Source of the DNA: Brevibacillus antibioticus
GTDB taxonomy: Bacteria > Bacillota > Bacilli > Brevibacillales > Brevibacillaceae
Direction of reading: 5' to 3'
Assembly: GCF_005217615.1 (NCBI RefSeq)
Contig: NZ_SZNK01000001.1
Location: 2,065,501 to 2,129,500 of the forward strand
Length of the DNA stretch: 64,000 nt
This document shows, in pieces, positions 7,767 through 16,419 of this stretch (its first letter is position 1; every line of letters begins with the position of its first letter). The position numbers and the translations under genes were made by a program. Under the pieces are notes generated by a model. That model ran no database searches. It had not been told where the DNA came from and worked only from the letters and a program-made list of their open reading frames with translations.

Positions 7767-10153
7767 TTGGCAAACTCCTCCTTGATCGCTTGATCGAGCA
7801 TGCGGGCATCACGCAAGGTACGCTCATCGATGACTGGATTCGTGACTTGTTCCACCGTCGTTTGGAAGAGAGCTGCCACTTTTTCCGAGAGCATACTGAT
7901 TTCCATTGGGCTAAAATATGTAAACGCCAATCGCAGCTCAGGCACCACCTGTAAAAAGTCGTCGTAGGCCAGAGCTGTAATCATCTGATGCAAATCGCGC
8001 AGGATTTCCTCTTGATGAAACAGATAGTCACGAGCCACGATAAAAACGCCATGTAAATACGCGGCGGTATGCAGCATTTGCTCAGGCGAGCCGAACATAT
8101 AGGCACGGGCACGTCTCGAGATTTCTGCGCGGTCGATCACTTCGAGATTGCACAAGATCGCGACCACTACCCCCTCCAGTTTCGCGGGGAGCTTGTCGTT
8201 ACGCAGCAATTCCCGCAGTTGATCACTGAAAATCTCTCGGGAATCATCCGCCTGTCTCTTCTCACTCAGCATGTAGAGGAATTTGAGCTGATCGGCCAGC
8301 TCATCCAGTTCGTTGGGGTTCGGGTTTCCCTGCTCGACGATTTTGGTCACAGCCTGGTAATATACTTCTTCCACCAAGTTCTCCAACCGTTCTGTTTCGC
8401 TAAGGCCGAACAAGCGTTTTTGCTCCAAAAGAATGGTGAGTGTCTTCAACGTCTTGCAAAGCGAGAGAAAATGTCCATCCTGCCTAACGGACTCTACTAC
8501 AGATTCAAAGAGCCTTTCCGACAGCTCTTCCAACCCCATAACGACCGCCATCAATAGCCATTTTGCCAGCTCATGGCTCTGGTGTTGCGGCAGTTCTTTT
8601 ACCATATCGGCTAGCTTATGGGCAGCTGCCTCCTTCACCATCCCACCGTAGACCGAGCTCTCGATCAGACGGGCTTCTACGAAGGAGGAATAGCTGTAGC
8701 GCCATGTTTCTCGGACAAGATTGACATTTCGGTTGTTCATCCAGTCAGGTCCGGTTTCTTTCGTGCAAAATTCTGTACCCAAGAACTGCATGCAGTGAAA
8801 AAACTGGCTGGCTTCGCGATGTGACTTCTTAGCATACAGCTCTAGCACCTTCTGATTGCGCGCTGTTGTCGTGATCGCAAGTTTTAGCGATTTACATCTG
8901 TCTTTGCAGTCGCGAACGATGGGCACATCCAGTGAATTTGGAGCAACCTCACCGATTCCGTCTCCTGTCAACAGCTCTCGCAATGTCTCGATCGGCTGTG
9001 AGGTTGCAATAGAGCGCTCGCCTTTTGTAAAAGCAGAGAGAACGGAATCGAACAACTCATAGGCACCGCCCTCGGCCTTTTCCCGCATAACTGCCAAGCC
9101 GTTCATGAGGCTGTAGGCTTCAATCGCATCCGCAGTCGACGTCGTTTCTCCTTTGTCACGCAGCCTTTTGAGCAGCTGCGGGAGGTACATCAAGGCACTT
9201 TTCGAGAAGGGAGCACGCTCCTTTTTCTCCAACGCCTTCCACACACTCTCGTAATAGTGAACGTACGGCATTCCGCTTGCGTACCCATTCAACTGATCTG
9301 CTTCCTGGTACGTGTACACCATTGGGTATATTTTTTCTTCCTGCACCTTTTGTATCTTGTAGGAAGTCTTGCGTTCCTCGATGAGTCCGTAGGTATGAAA
9401 TCCCCCGGTAACCACGAGAATTCTCGCATGTTTTTGCTTTGCCTCTGCAATTTTTTGACGCATGTGGGCCTCGCGAATCAAATCCCCTTCTGCTTCCAAA
9501 GTGGCGTCATCATAGCATTTTCGAGACAGATAGCAGTAGGCAAAGACATCCTGGACGAAATCCTTCGTCTGTTTGCGGATACCATCAATCTCAAAAACCT
9601 TTTCCCACAGCTCATCGAAGTTCCGACATTTCATCGTCTGGCACAATCGCTGAATAAATTGCGAGCCTGCCAGCATCCGCTCATCGTGATAGGACAGCTT
9701 TTCATTCTTCTTTTTCAAATCATGGCCGTCTTCCAAGCTTTCGAGGCGGCTTCCGTAGCTTAGATCAATGAAAGCAGCAGGAATCTGCCGACGCTTTGCT
9801 TCGACCAAGGCCACATATTCCGGCGAATACTGAAGAAACGGAAAGTAACAGACGTATTTTTGCTCCCCTGAGGCGTACGCATAATAAATGCTCACAGGTG
9901 GCTTCGTCCGTTCATCCGTCAAGATCGGAATGATATGATTGCTATGGTCCGGGCCTTCAATCAGAATGATTTCCGGTTGGTACTCTTCAATCGTTTTTTT
10001 CAAATGAAACGCGCAGGCAGGACTATGATGACGAACCGGGAAATAGACGACCTGTTTGCTGAGGTTGTAGACCTCTTCTTCGACGAATGATTTTATGAAG
10101 CGGTCCTGACCGTTTATTTGATCCATTTCTTCTCGTTGTAATACGTTCCCCAT
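7751..10153 (-). CDS. DUF5682 family protein (YehM-like)
   Basis: This 800-residue soluble protein belongs to DUF5682. Its N-terminal third holds conserved blocks PVRHHSPAC (about 39-47), LIEGPDH (64-70) and VVTGGFHTYGL (about residue 250). The glutamate and the GGFH histidine are arranged as in the EreA/ChaN/TIKI hydrolase superfamily, so a metal-free or metal-dependent hydrolase is possible; this is inference from motif layout. The remainder is helical. The start overlaps the MoxR gene by 40 bases and has a good GGAAGAGGG site; an internal ATG at 10126 is an alternative. It is the best candidate for an effector in this operon. Confidence 0.8.
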   Translation of the reverse strand: MGNVLQREEMDQINGQDRFIKSFVEEEVYNLSKQVVYFPVRHHSPACAFHLKKTIEEYQPEIILIEGPDHSNHIIPILTDERTKPPVSIYYAYASGEQKYVCYFPFLQYSPEYVALVEAKRRQIPAAFIDLSYGSRLESLEDGHDLKKKNEKLSYHDERMLAGSQFIQRLCQTMKCRNFDELWEKVFEIDGIRKQTKDFVQDVFAYCYLSRKCYDDATLEAEGDLIREAHMRQKIAEAKQKHARILVVTGGFHTYGLIEERKTSYKIQKVQEEKIYPMVYTYQEADQLNGYASGMPYVHYYESVWKALEKKERAPFSKSALMYLPQLLKRLRDKGETTSTADAIEAYSLMNGLAVMREKAEGGAYELFDSVLSAFTKGERSIATSQPIETLRELLTGDGIGEVAPNSLDVPIVRDCKDRCKSLKLAITTTARNQKVLELYAKKSHREASQFFHCMQFLGTEFCTKETGPDWMNNRNVNLVRETWRYSYSSFVEARLIESSVYGGMVKEAAAHKLADMVKELPQHQSHELAKWLLMAVVMGLEELSERLFESVVESVRQDGHFLSLCKTLKTLTILLEQKRLFGLSETERLENLVEEVYYQAVTKIVEQGNPNPNELDELADQLKFLYMLSEKRQADDSREIFSDQLRELLRNDKLPAKLEGVVVAILCNLEVIDRAEISRRARAYMFGSPEQMLHTAAYLHGVFIVARDYLFHQEEILRDLHQMITALAYDDFLQVVPELRLAFTYFSPMEISMLSEKVAALFQTTVEQVTNPVIDERTLRDARMLDQAIKEEFAKWNLI

Positions 10154-11214
10154 AGACCCTCTTCCTTTGCCCGTTCTTTGACCACTTTGGTAAAGTAGGT
10201 TTTCAGGATATTTGCGTCCTTTTGGTTTTCCTTGACGACCGCTCCCAGCATGTTCTGCACCAGTCGATCCATGGAAATTGGCCTGCCATCATAGTAATGG
10301 GACGTCATTGCACTTTGGACATAGACGGATACCGCTTCGGCTGTACTCATCACGGATTGAGGGGAATCGATTTTGAATCCTTCCTTCGTCTCACCCATAC
10401 GCAGTTCCATGAAGGTCGTCGCCAATATCTCAACCACATCCCGATCGATTTCGATGTCTACGCCACTTTGCTCCAGAATTACTTTTGCTTGGGATTCGAT
10501 AATTTGTGCTTCCATTTTCACATGATTAATCGGCGCGATTGTCTCGAAGTTAAAACGGCGTTTGAGCGCGCTGCTCATTTCATTGACGCCTTTGTCCCGC
10601 AAGTTCGCTGTTGCAATGATATTAAAACCGGGCTTGGCAAACAGGATGCCGTCTGACAGCTCGGGAATGTTCATCACCTTGTCACTCAAAATACTAATCA
10701 ACACGTCTTGAACCTCAAACGGACAACGGGTAATTTCTTCGAATCGCGTAATAATTCCTTTACTCATACCGGTGTATAGCGGCGAAGGAACCAGGGCTTG
10801 CAGCGAAGGACCTTTGTCCAGCAGCATCGCGTAGTTCCAAGAGTATTTGATCATATCCTCTGTCGTGCCAGCGGTACCTTGGATCGTATTCGTGCTCGTA
10901 CCGGAGATGGCCGCAGAAAGCAACTCAGAGAGCATCGTTTTTGCCGTTCCAGGTTCTCCGACGAGCATCAAGCCGCGATTGCCTGCCAACGTGACGATGG
11001 CGCGCTCAATAAGCACGTCGTCTCCGTAGAACTTCTTCGTAATGGGTATGCTTTCGCCCTCATAAGAGAGGGGGTCATCCGTTCCTAAAATAAAGTCGCG
11101 CACAGCTCGAGGCGACATCAGCCAATTGGGAGGTTTTGTCCCTGTATCATGGGATCGCAGCGCATTCAGCTGTTTTGCATATAACACTTCCATTGGTGGC
11201 TTCATTGTTTCCAT
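10114..11214 (-). CDS. MoxR-family AAA+ ATPase (YehL-like)
   Basis: This is the first gene of the six-gene operon. The chosen ATG at 11214 gives 366 residues and has GGAG 11 bases upstream; a GTG at 11226 would overlap that site. Walker A is GEPGTAKT, near residue 90. The Walker B region reads ITRFEEITR, where the usual aspartate is replaced by phenylalanine-glutamate. An ATANLRDKG sensor-1 segment and ALKRRFNFE follow, as in MoxR proteins. These ATPases act as chaperones or remodellers together with VWA proteins. The overlap with DUF5682 and the downstream VWA, DUF4132 and SWIM genes place it in a MoxR-VWA multi-protein system. Confidence 0.9.
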   Translation of the reverse strand: METMKPPMEVLYAKQLNALRSHDTGTKPPNWLMSPRAVRDFILGTDDPLSYEGESIPITKKFYGDDVLIERAIVTLAGNRGLMLVGEPGTAKTMLSELLSAAISGTSTNTIQGTAGTTEDMIKYSWNYAMLLDKGPSLQALVPSPLYTGMSKGIITRFEEITRCPFEVQDVLISILSDKVMNIPELSDGILFAKPGFNIIATANLRDKGVNEMSSALKRRFNFETIAPINHVKMEAQIIESQAKVILEQSGVDIEIDRDVVEILATTFMELRMGETKEGFKIDSPQSVMSTAEAVSVYVQSAMTSHYYDGRPISMDRLVQNMLGAVVKENQKDANILKTYFTKVVKERAKEEGLWGTYYNEKKWIK

Positions 11215-11239
11215 CCAAATGCCCACTCCATTTCTGGTT

Positions 11240-11300
11240 GTACTTGAAAAATAAGGTATACTATAAAAAATGAAAACATATGTTTGTCAGGAAAAGAAGG
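11240..11300 (-). promoter_or_regulatory. Possible promoter region of the MoxR operon
   Basis: On the minus strand a CTGACA element is followed 19 bases later by TATAGT, an acceptable but long-spaced sigma-A-like pair, in an AT-rich stretch upstream of the MoxR start. The assignment is weak. Confidence 0.3.
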
Positions 11301-11360
11301 GTATTTGTACCCATTATTAGGAAAGATATGTGAAAAGATGTGAATTGAGTACTACATGCC

Positions 11361-11391
11361 AAAAAGCGCCCTGGGTCCCCAAGACGCTTTT
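11361..11391 (-). terminator. Rho-independent terminator after kynA
   Basis: AAAAGCG pairs with CGCTTTT across a GC-rich 16-base interior that can pair further (GGGG/CCC). Read on the minus strand it ends in TTTTT and follows the kynA stop. Confidence 0.65.
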
Positions 11392-11413
11392 CTTCTTTAT
11401 TTGAAGAGTTTTT

Positions 11414-12274
11414 TTACAACAGTGTCCGCAAGCTCCAAAGCTCCGGGAAAAAACGGTGATCGAGAGCTCTGCGTAAGTACATGACGCCTGATGACCCTCC
11501 TGTTCCCGACTTTTGGCCTATGATGCGTTCGACTGTCGTCATATGGTTAAAACGCCATTGTTGCTGCTGGCTGGCGATATCCACCAGCTTTTCTGCCAAC
11601 TCGTATAAATCCCAATACTGGTTTACATTTCGATACACGGTCAGCCAGGCCTGCTCTACACTCTGATTGGGTTGATAGGGCTGTGACCAATCGCGATTCA
11701 AACATTCCGGATCAATTGGCAAGCCACGAGCAGCCATCTCCCTGATCGCCGCATCGTAAATGCTGGGCGCTTGCAAGGCCGCACTCATTTGGGCGTGAAG
11801 CTCTGGTTGATGCGCATACACCGCTAGGACATGCTGGTTCTTATATCCTAGTGTAAATTCGATGAATCGGTTTTGATAGGATTGAAATCCGGACGAATGA
11901 CCCAGCTTGTCACGGAACTGGAGGTAGTCCGCTGGCGTCAATGTAGAAAGGACATCCCACGATTTAATCAATTGCTGCTGGATACGCGAGACACGCGCGA
12001 ACATTTTGAAAGCAGACTCCAGATCGTGATTACAGATGCATTCATTTGCTGCTGACAGTTCGTGCAAAATTTGTTTCATCCATAGCTCACTCACCTGATG
12101 AATGATGATAAACAGCATTTCATCATGATGCGTGGATTGACATTGTTGACTCGACAAGATTTGGTCGAGCTGTAAATAATCGCCGTACGTCATTTCTTTT
12201 TGGAAATCAGTGTGAATCTGTGTCTCCAATGAGGTGTCGTTCGGTTGATTATTTCCTCGTTCATGTTGACTCAT
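11414..12274 (-). CDS. kynA: Tryptophan 2,3-dioxygenase
   Basis: This 286-residue cytoplasmic heme enzyme opens the indole ring of L-tryptophan to N-formylkynurenine, the first step of the kynurenine pathway. Family blocks are clear: [30 protein letters not shown] with a heme-pocket histidine, the [13 protein letters not shown] substrate loop, and [15 protein letters not shown] near the C-terminus. Length is as expected (about 280). A strong AAGGAGG precedes the ATG. It follows the ABC substrate-binding gene by 76 bases with no visible terminator, so it may share that transcript. No kynB or kynU is in the window. Confidence 0.95.
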   Translation of the reverse strand: MSQHERGNNQPNDTSLETQIHTDFQKEMTYGDYLQLDQILSSQQCQSTHHDEMLFIIIHQVSELWMKQILHELSAANECICNHDLESAFKMFARVSRIQQQLIKSWDVLSTLTPADYLQFRDKLGHSSGFQSYQNRFIEFTLGYKNQHVLAVYAHQPELHAQMSAALQAPSIYDAAIREMAARGLPIDPECLNRDWSQPYQPNQSVEQAWLTVYRNVNQYWDLYELAEKLVDIASQQQQWRFNHMTTVERIIGQKSGTGGSSGVMYLRRALDHRFFPELWSLRTLL

Positions 12275-12350
12275 CGTGGCATGACCTCCTTTTCCATCTA
12301 ATTCCTTTCCATCCCTCCTTCTTCCTGCTTATTCTCCTTCTCACCCTATT

Positions 12351-13346
12351 TTATTTCGCTGATTCCAAATATTTCAAATTAATCAAGCCATCGATTTTAT
12401 TACTCGAAATATAGCCTGCTTCCTGGCTGATATCTGCCATTTCCTGAATGACTTTTTCATTAACCGCCGTCGTTACTTCCAAACGGGAAAAAGCTGCCTG
12501 CACTTCTTTTTTGCTCAGCTCTTTGCCAGTCAGATTTTTTAAATGCTTGATGATCAGGTCTTGGCTTTCTTCAGGATTTTCTTGAATGAATTTGACTGCC
12601 TTTTTATGTGCTTGCAGGTAGGCGGTGGCCAATCCTTCTCTTTTCAAAAATTCATCGCTGGCTGCTACCACGGTATTGGTTGATTCTTTCCCCCAAGCGA
12701 ATTGGTCCCAGTCCAAAAGCAATTTTCCTTCCGCCTGATCTTCCAGTACATATCCCCACGGCTCCTGCGTTGCTGCACCGTCAACCGATTTTTGCACGAA
12801 TAATGCTGCCGTATCTGCTGGAGCCGCTGCATACAGTTCCACATCTCCACCATTCATCGTCGGTTTCAGGCCAACGTCATTCAGTGCTTTTCTGAGCATG
12901 ACATCCTGTGTACTGCCGATGACCGGTATCGCGATTTTTTTGCCTTTTACATCTTTTAGTTCTGTAATATTGATTGAACCATTCATGACGAGCACAGCTC
13001 CGCCGTTGGCCGCACCTGAAATCAAACGATACCCGGGATGCTTGACATAAAAGTTCAATAGCGGCCCTGGCCCCACTGTCCCTACATCAATCGCCTTCGT
13101 TGCCATTGCTTCCATAAACAATCCGCCATTAGCGACCGTTTTTGTTTGAATCTTCATATCAGAACCAAAGGCTTCCTTGAAATAGCCTTTCTCCAGCGCG
13201 ATGATCGTTGCGCTATGGGTTAGATTTGGGAAATATCCGATCCTTACTTCCTTCTCGGAGGATGCAGCTCCGCCAGTAGAGCACCCGCTCGCAATCCCCA
13301 TCAATAATAGAGATGCAACAACGGTACTGAACACTTTTTTAAGCAT
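12351..13346 (-). CDS. ABC transporter substrate-binding lipoprotein, sulfonate/nitrate/taurine type
   Basis: This is a 331-residue extracytoplasmic binding protein. A lipoprotein signal with lipobox IASGC lies at the N-terminus, then the NMT1/SsuA-like fold starting VRIGYFPNLTHSATIIALEKG. The ATG at 13346 is chosen because AAGGAG lies 11 bases upstream; a GTG at 13358 would be almost on top of that site. It is the last of a three-gene ATPase-permease-binding protein set. Members of this family bind alkanesulfonates, taurine, nitrate or similar small anions; the ligand cannot be read from sequence. No ssuD monooxygenase is nearby. Confidence 0.85.
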   Translation of the reverse strand: MLKKVFSTVVASLLLMGIASGCSTGGAASSEKEVRIGYFPNLTHSATIIALEKGYFKEAFGSDMKIQTKTVANGGLFMEAMATKAIDVGTVGPGPLLNFYVKHPGYRLISGAANGGAVLVMNGSINITELKDVKGKKIAIPVIGSTQDVMLRKALNDVGLKPTMNGGDVELYAAAPADTAALFVQKSVDGAATQEPWGYVLEDQAEGKLLLDWDQFAWGKESTNTVVAASDEFLKREGLATAYLQAHKKAVKFIQENPEESQDLIIKHLKNLTGKELSKKEVQAAFSRLEVTTAVNEKVIQEMADISQEAGYISSNKIDGLINLKYLESAK

Positions 13347-13376
13347 GTGACGACACACTCCTTAGCCATTTTTCTT

Positions 13377-14132
13377 TTATGAATGGACTCCCCACTTCAT
13401 CTGAACGTTGCGTTCGATCCGTGAAAAGACAACATTATCGACGATGGTACCGATGACCGCAATCATAATCATGACAGATATCACCAAATCCATTTGTCCA
13501 AGTGAACGTCCCATCTCGAGCAGTTGACCGAGACCACCGCCACCACCGAGCAACTCACCAGCCATGAGTGCCCGCCAGGAAAATGCCCAAGCGATTCGAA
13601 GGCCAGAGATGATCTGTGGTATGGATGCAGGAAGAATGACTGTTCGTACAAAGTGAAAGCCAGTCGAACCGTAAGTCTTGGCTACCCGCTGATATAGCGG
13701 CGGGACATTTTTGAATCCGCTGGTCGCGTTGACCGTCATCGTCCAGGTCGCCCCAATCGTCACGATGAACAAGATGGAGAAGTCATTTAAGCCAAACCAG
13801 ATTATCGCAAGCGGGAACCAGACAATGCTCGGGATAGACTGAAGAGCGGTCACCACGAAGCCAAGCGTATCTTCTACGAGTTTGTACCTCCAAATGAAGT
13901 AACCCAATATCAGTCCGACGATAATGGCTATAAGAAAGCCCAACATGATTCGTCCCATGCTTTTTCCAATCGCAGCGGTAATTTGCCCGCTTATCAAACC
14001 ATTTACGAGTGTTTCAAAAACCTGGGCCAAGCTGGGAAACATGAACGATGGTAGCCCAGATAATTTAGATGTGACTTCCCATATCGCCGCTATCATAGCG
14101 ATGAAGATGACCCGTCTGAAAGCTGTAGTCAT
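13377..14132 (-). CDS. ABC transporter permease, sulfonate/taurine type
   Basis: This 251-residue membrane protein has about six transmembrane helices. It carries the BPD transport inner-membrane signature AWAFSWRALMAGELLGGGGGLG, shown in parts: an EAA-type loop beginning AWSFSWR-like and ending in LLGGG. It is the SsuC/TauC type. Its ATG overlaps the ATPase gene by 68 bases and has an AAGGAGG site, which implies coupled translation. It would form the channel for the adjacent ATPase and binding protein. Confidence 0.88.
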   Translation of the reverse strand: MTTAFRRVIFIAMIAAIWEVTSKLSGLPSFMFPSLAQVFETLVNGLISGQITAAIGKSMGRIMLGFLIAIIVGLILGYFIWRYKLVEDTLGFVVTALQSIPSIVWFPLAIIWFGLNDFSILFIVTIGATWTMTVNATSGFKNVPPLYQRVAKTYGSTGFHFVRTVILPASIPQIISGLRIAWAFSWRALMAGELLGGGGGLGQLLEMGRSLGQMDLVISVMIMIAVIGTIVDNVVFSRIERNVQMKWGVHS

Positions 14133-14907
14133 TGCCCATTTCCTCCTTCAGCACCTTTTCTATCTCTTCTTGCAGGATCGACAGCACCTTTTGCTCGGTG
14201 TTTACTGTCACACTGTCCGGCGTGACTCCATCGCGCATGGCAGGAACGGCAATGATCTCCTTGATTTTTCCGGGGCGTGTGGCAAAAACGACGATCCTCT
14301 CCGCAAGCAAAACGGCCTCCCGGATATTATGGGTGACGAAAAAAATCGTGACCTTGGTCTTCCTCCAAATCTCAAGCAACTCCTTATGAAGAACCATCCG
14401 CGTCTGTTCATCCAGCGCCGAGAACGGTTCATCCATCAGCAAAATGTCGGGTTCCATGACAAGTGCCCGAGCGATGGCTACACGTTGCTTCATCCCGCCT
14501 GAGAGCTGATGGGGATAGGAGTGAACATACTTGCTTAAATGGACCATTTTGAGCACTTCCAGCGCCTTTTCGTTGGCTTTCGATGCAGACATTTTCTTCA
14601 ACTTGAGCCCGTATGTAACATTTTCCAAGACGGTCAGCCATGGAAATAACCCTGCTTCTTGAAAAACAACGACTCTGTCGGGGCCGGGCTTATTCACTTT
14701 ATGGCCAGCAACGCGTATGTCACCGCTGTCAGGTCGGTCCAATCCGGCTATTAAGTAGAGCAGCGTCGATTTTCCACAGCCAGAGGGACCGACAATGGAA
14801 ACGAAGCTGCCCTTTTCCACTTCCAGATTGATATCATCCAGCACCTTTACTTTTTGTTTCTGCTCATTCACAAAATGTTTCGTAACATTATCAATAGTCA
14901 GATACAT
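14065..14907 (-). CDS. ABC transporter ATP-binding protein, sulfonate/taurine type
   Basis: This 280-residue ATPase is the first gene of the transporter operon. It has Walker A GPSGCGKST, the LSGGMKQRVAIARAL signature, Walker B ILLMDEPFSALDE and the H-loop FFVTHNI. The pattern is that of SsuB/TauB/NrtD ATPases. The ATG at 14907 is chosen over the longer frame because AGAGGTG lies just upstream and family homology begins at MYLTIDNVTKHF. A well-formed sigma-A promoter lies about 50 bases upstream. Confidence 0.92.
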   Translation of the reverse strand: MYLTIDNVTKHFVNEQKQKVKVLDDINLEVEKGSFVSIVGPSGCGKSTLLYLIAGLDRPDSGDIRVAGHKVNKPGPDRVVVFQEAGLFPWLTVLENVTYGLKLKKMSASKANEKALEVLKMVHLSKYVHSYPHQLSGGMKQRVAIARALVMEPDILLMDEPFSALDEQTRMVLHKELLEIWRKTKVTIFFVTHNIREAVLLAERIVVFATRPGKIKEIIAVPAMRDGVTPDSVTVNTEQKVLSILQEEIEKVLKEEMGNDYSFQTGHLHRYDSGDMGSHI

Positions 14908-14955
14908 GGCTGCACCTCTTTTTATTCCAACTTTGTAGATGGGGATTATGAATAA

Positions 14956-14984
14956 ATAATGATTAATCCTATCGTTTTTGTCAA
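14956..14984 (-). promoter_or_regulatory. Sigma-A promoter of the ABC transporter (kynA) operon
   Basis: On the minus strand TTGACA (14979-14984) is followed after exactly 17 bases by CATTAT (14956-14961). This is a near-consensus promoter about 50 bases before the ATPase start codon and just after the preceding gene's terminator. Confidence 0.75.
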
Positions 14985-14995
14985 CTATAATCCAA

Positions 14996-15025
14996 TAAAA
15001 AAGGGAAGGCGACGGGCACCTTCTC
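14996..15025 (-). terminator. Rho-independent terminator
   Basis: A GAAGG/CCTTC stem with a GC-rich loop is followed on the minus strand by CCC and six T. It ends the small gene at 15049-15279. Confidence 0.7.
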
Positions 15026-15048
15026 CTATTCAATGCAAGGGCAACACT

Positions 15049-15279
15049 TTAGGTGCAGCATTGCACTACGTCCATTTCATCTAATCGGTTGACCCATACG
15101 GAACCGTCTTCTTTTATAAGAAAATCGATGTTATTTTTCTTAAATGCTTCGATTTGTTCGAGAGAGGCACCTTCCGAAATCTTGTAATAGTCGTTACCTG
15201 TTTGAAAAAATAAAAATGTGATAACAGCAATGGATACAGTCGCTGTTGTAATCAGAGAAATAGCAATCTCCCTTTTCAT
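15049..15279 (-). CDS. Small membrane-anchored hypothetical protein
   Basis: This 76-residue protein has one N-terminal transmembrane segment (about residues 6-25), followed by a short polar domain that probably lies outside the membrane. It ends in VVQCCT with adjacent cysteines. The body resembles short secreted proteins with a LEQIEAFKKNNIDFLIKEDG-type fold, but I cannot name a family. It stands alone, with its own terminator. Confidence 0.6.
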   Translation of the reverse strand: MKREIAISLITTATVSIAVITFLFFQTGNDYYKISEGASLEQIEAFKKNNIDFLIKEDGSVWVNRLDEMDVVQCCT

Positions 15280-15515
15280 AAAAACTCACCTCGCGTAAAA
15301 GATAAGCATTTTCATAATATACCATTTTAAGGAGATATCTTACAAAATACCTCTTTCTCATAAGTGCGACACAAATCCCGTTTTATTCATGTGTAAAACT
15401 GGAATAATCCCCCACCCAAATAAGCTCGCCCATGCCCCCAGAAATACTCGCTTGGCTACATGTAGATTTCCAGACTTGCCCGCTCGATCGTCGATTCACC
15501 TCTCGGTTCCAAACG

Positions 15516-15552
15516 GAAAAACCACCTTCCCTCGAAGGAAAGATGGTTTTTA
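15516..15552 (-). terminator. Rho-independent terminator of the dedA-like gene
   Basis: AAAACCA pairs with TGGTTTT, with further inner pairing and one or two mismatches. On the minus strand it is followed by T residues just after the stop codon at 15557. Confidence 0.6.
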
Positions 15553-15556
15553 AACT

Positions 15557-16168
15557 TTAGGCATCCGCTTTTCGTTTGCGGAGGAAAAAAATGAGAAACA
15601 CGATCCCGGCAAAGGCAAGTACAACATAAACGATATTGGAATAGAGATCGAAATAGTAGAGAATGTCTTCCCATGATTCCCCCAATAAGTGACCAGCCAT
15701 CACAAGGACGATGTTCCAAATAAACGTACCAAGTGTTGTAAACAACAAAAACAGCGGGAAATTCATTTTGGTCATACCAGCTGGAATGGAAATCAGGCTT
15801 CTGATTAATGGGACCATGCGGCAAAAAAAGATCGTCCAGTACCCGTATCGATCGAACCATTCATTCGCTTTATGGATATCTGCCGTTTTAATGCGCAGAA
15901 TATGCCCCCATTTCACTACGATTTTCTCTATCTTTTTGACGTCTAGGTAATAACCGATTCCATAGAGAATGATTGCCCCGATCACCGAACCGATTGTAGC
16001 TGACAAGATTACGCCAAAAACCGTTAAGGATGATTGCGTGGTCATAAATCCACCGAAGGTCAAAATCACCTCAGAAGGTATGGGTGGAAAAATGTTTTCC
16101 AGTGCCATCATGAGCAAGATACCGAAGTAACTATATTGTTCAATAATTTGGGTCATCCAGTTCTGCAT
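15557..16168 (-). CDS. DedA family membrane protein
   Basis: This 203-residue protein has four to five hydrophobic segments and the DedA/SNARE-associated signature: ENIFPPIPSEVIL near the N-terminus, the G-x-x-x-G-rich second segment, and FCRMVPLIRSLISIPAGMTKM in the middle. DedA proteins are flippase-like membrane proteins linked to undecaprenyl phosphate and phospholipid recycling. The ATG at 16168 is preferred because a GAGGGA site falls just upstream of it; the longer frame begins with the GTG that overlaps that site. The gene is monocistronic. Confidence 0.88.
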   Translation of the reverse strand: MQNWMTQIIEQYSYFGILLMMALENIFPPIPSEVILTFGGFMTTQSSLTVFGVILSATIGSVIGAIILYGIGYYLDVKKIEKIVVKWGHILRIKTADIHKANEWFDRYGYWTIFFCRMVPLIRSLISIPAGMTKMNFPLFLLFTTLGTFIWNIVLVMAGHLLGESWEDILYYFDLYSNIVYVVLAFAGIVFLIFFLRKRKADA

Positions 16169-16419
16169 GCTATCCCTCACAATTATTTACCAATGCTTAT
16201 CTCACCAGTATAGAGACACGCGTTGCATAGTTCAATGAAAAGCGATAATCTTTTCCTTTATTTCATTACGAAAGAAGGAGGTCTTGGGTTACCCTTCCTT
16301 TGAAATTTTTCATTTCAACTATTTCCGGGTCAAAAATATTGCAAAGAAAGTTAATATATGGAATATTAAGAAGGTGCCTCCATGCACAGAAAATCATGAA
16401 TCGTTAGGAGGTGAACAGT

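Noticed and set aside
15456..15860. 134-codon minus-strand frame overlapping the DedA gene
   Set aside because: It is an out-of-frame reading of the DedA gene and its terminator.
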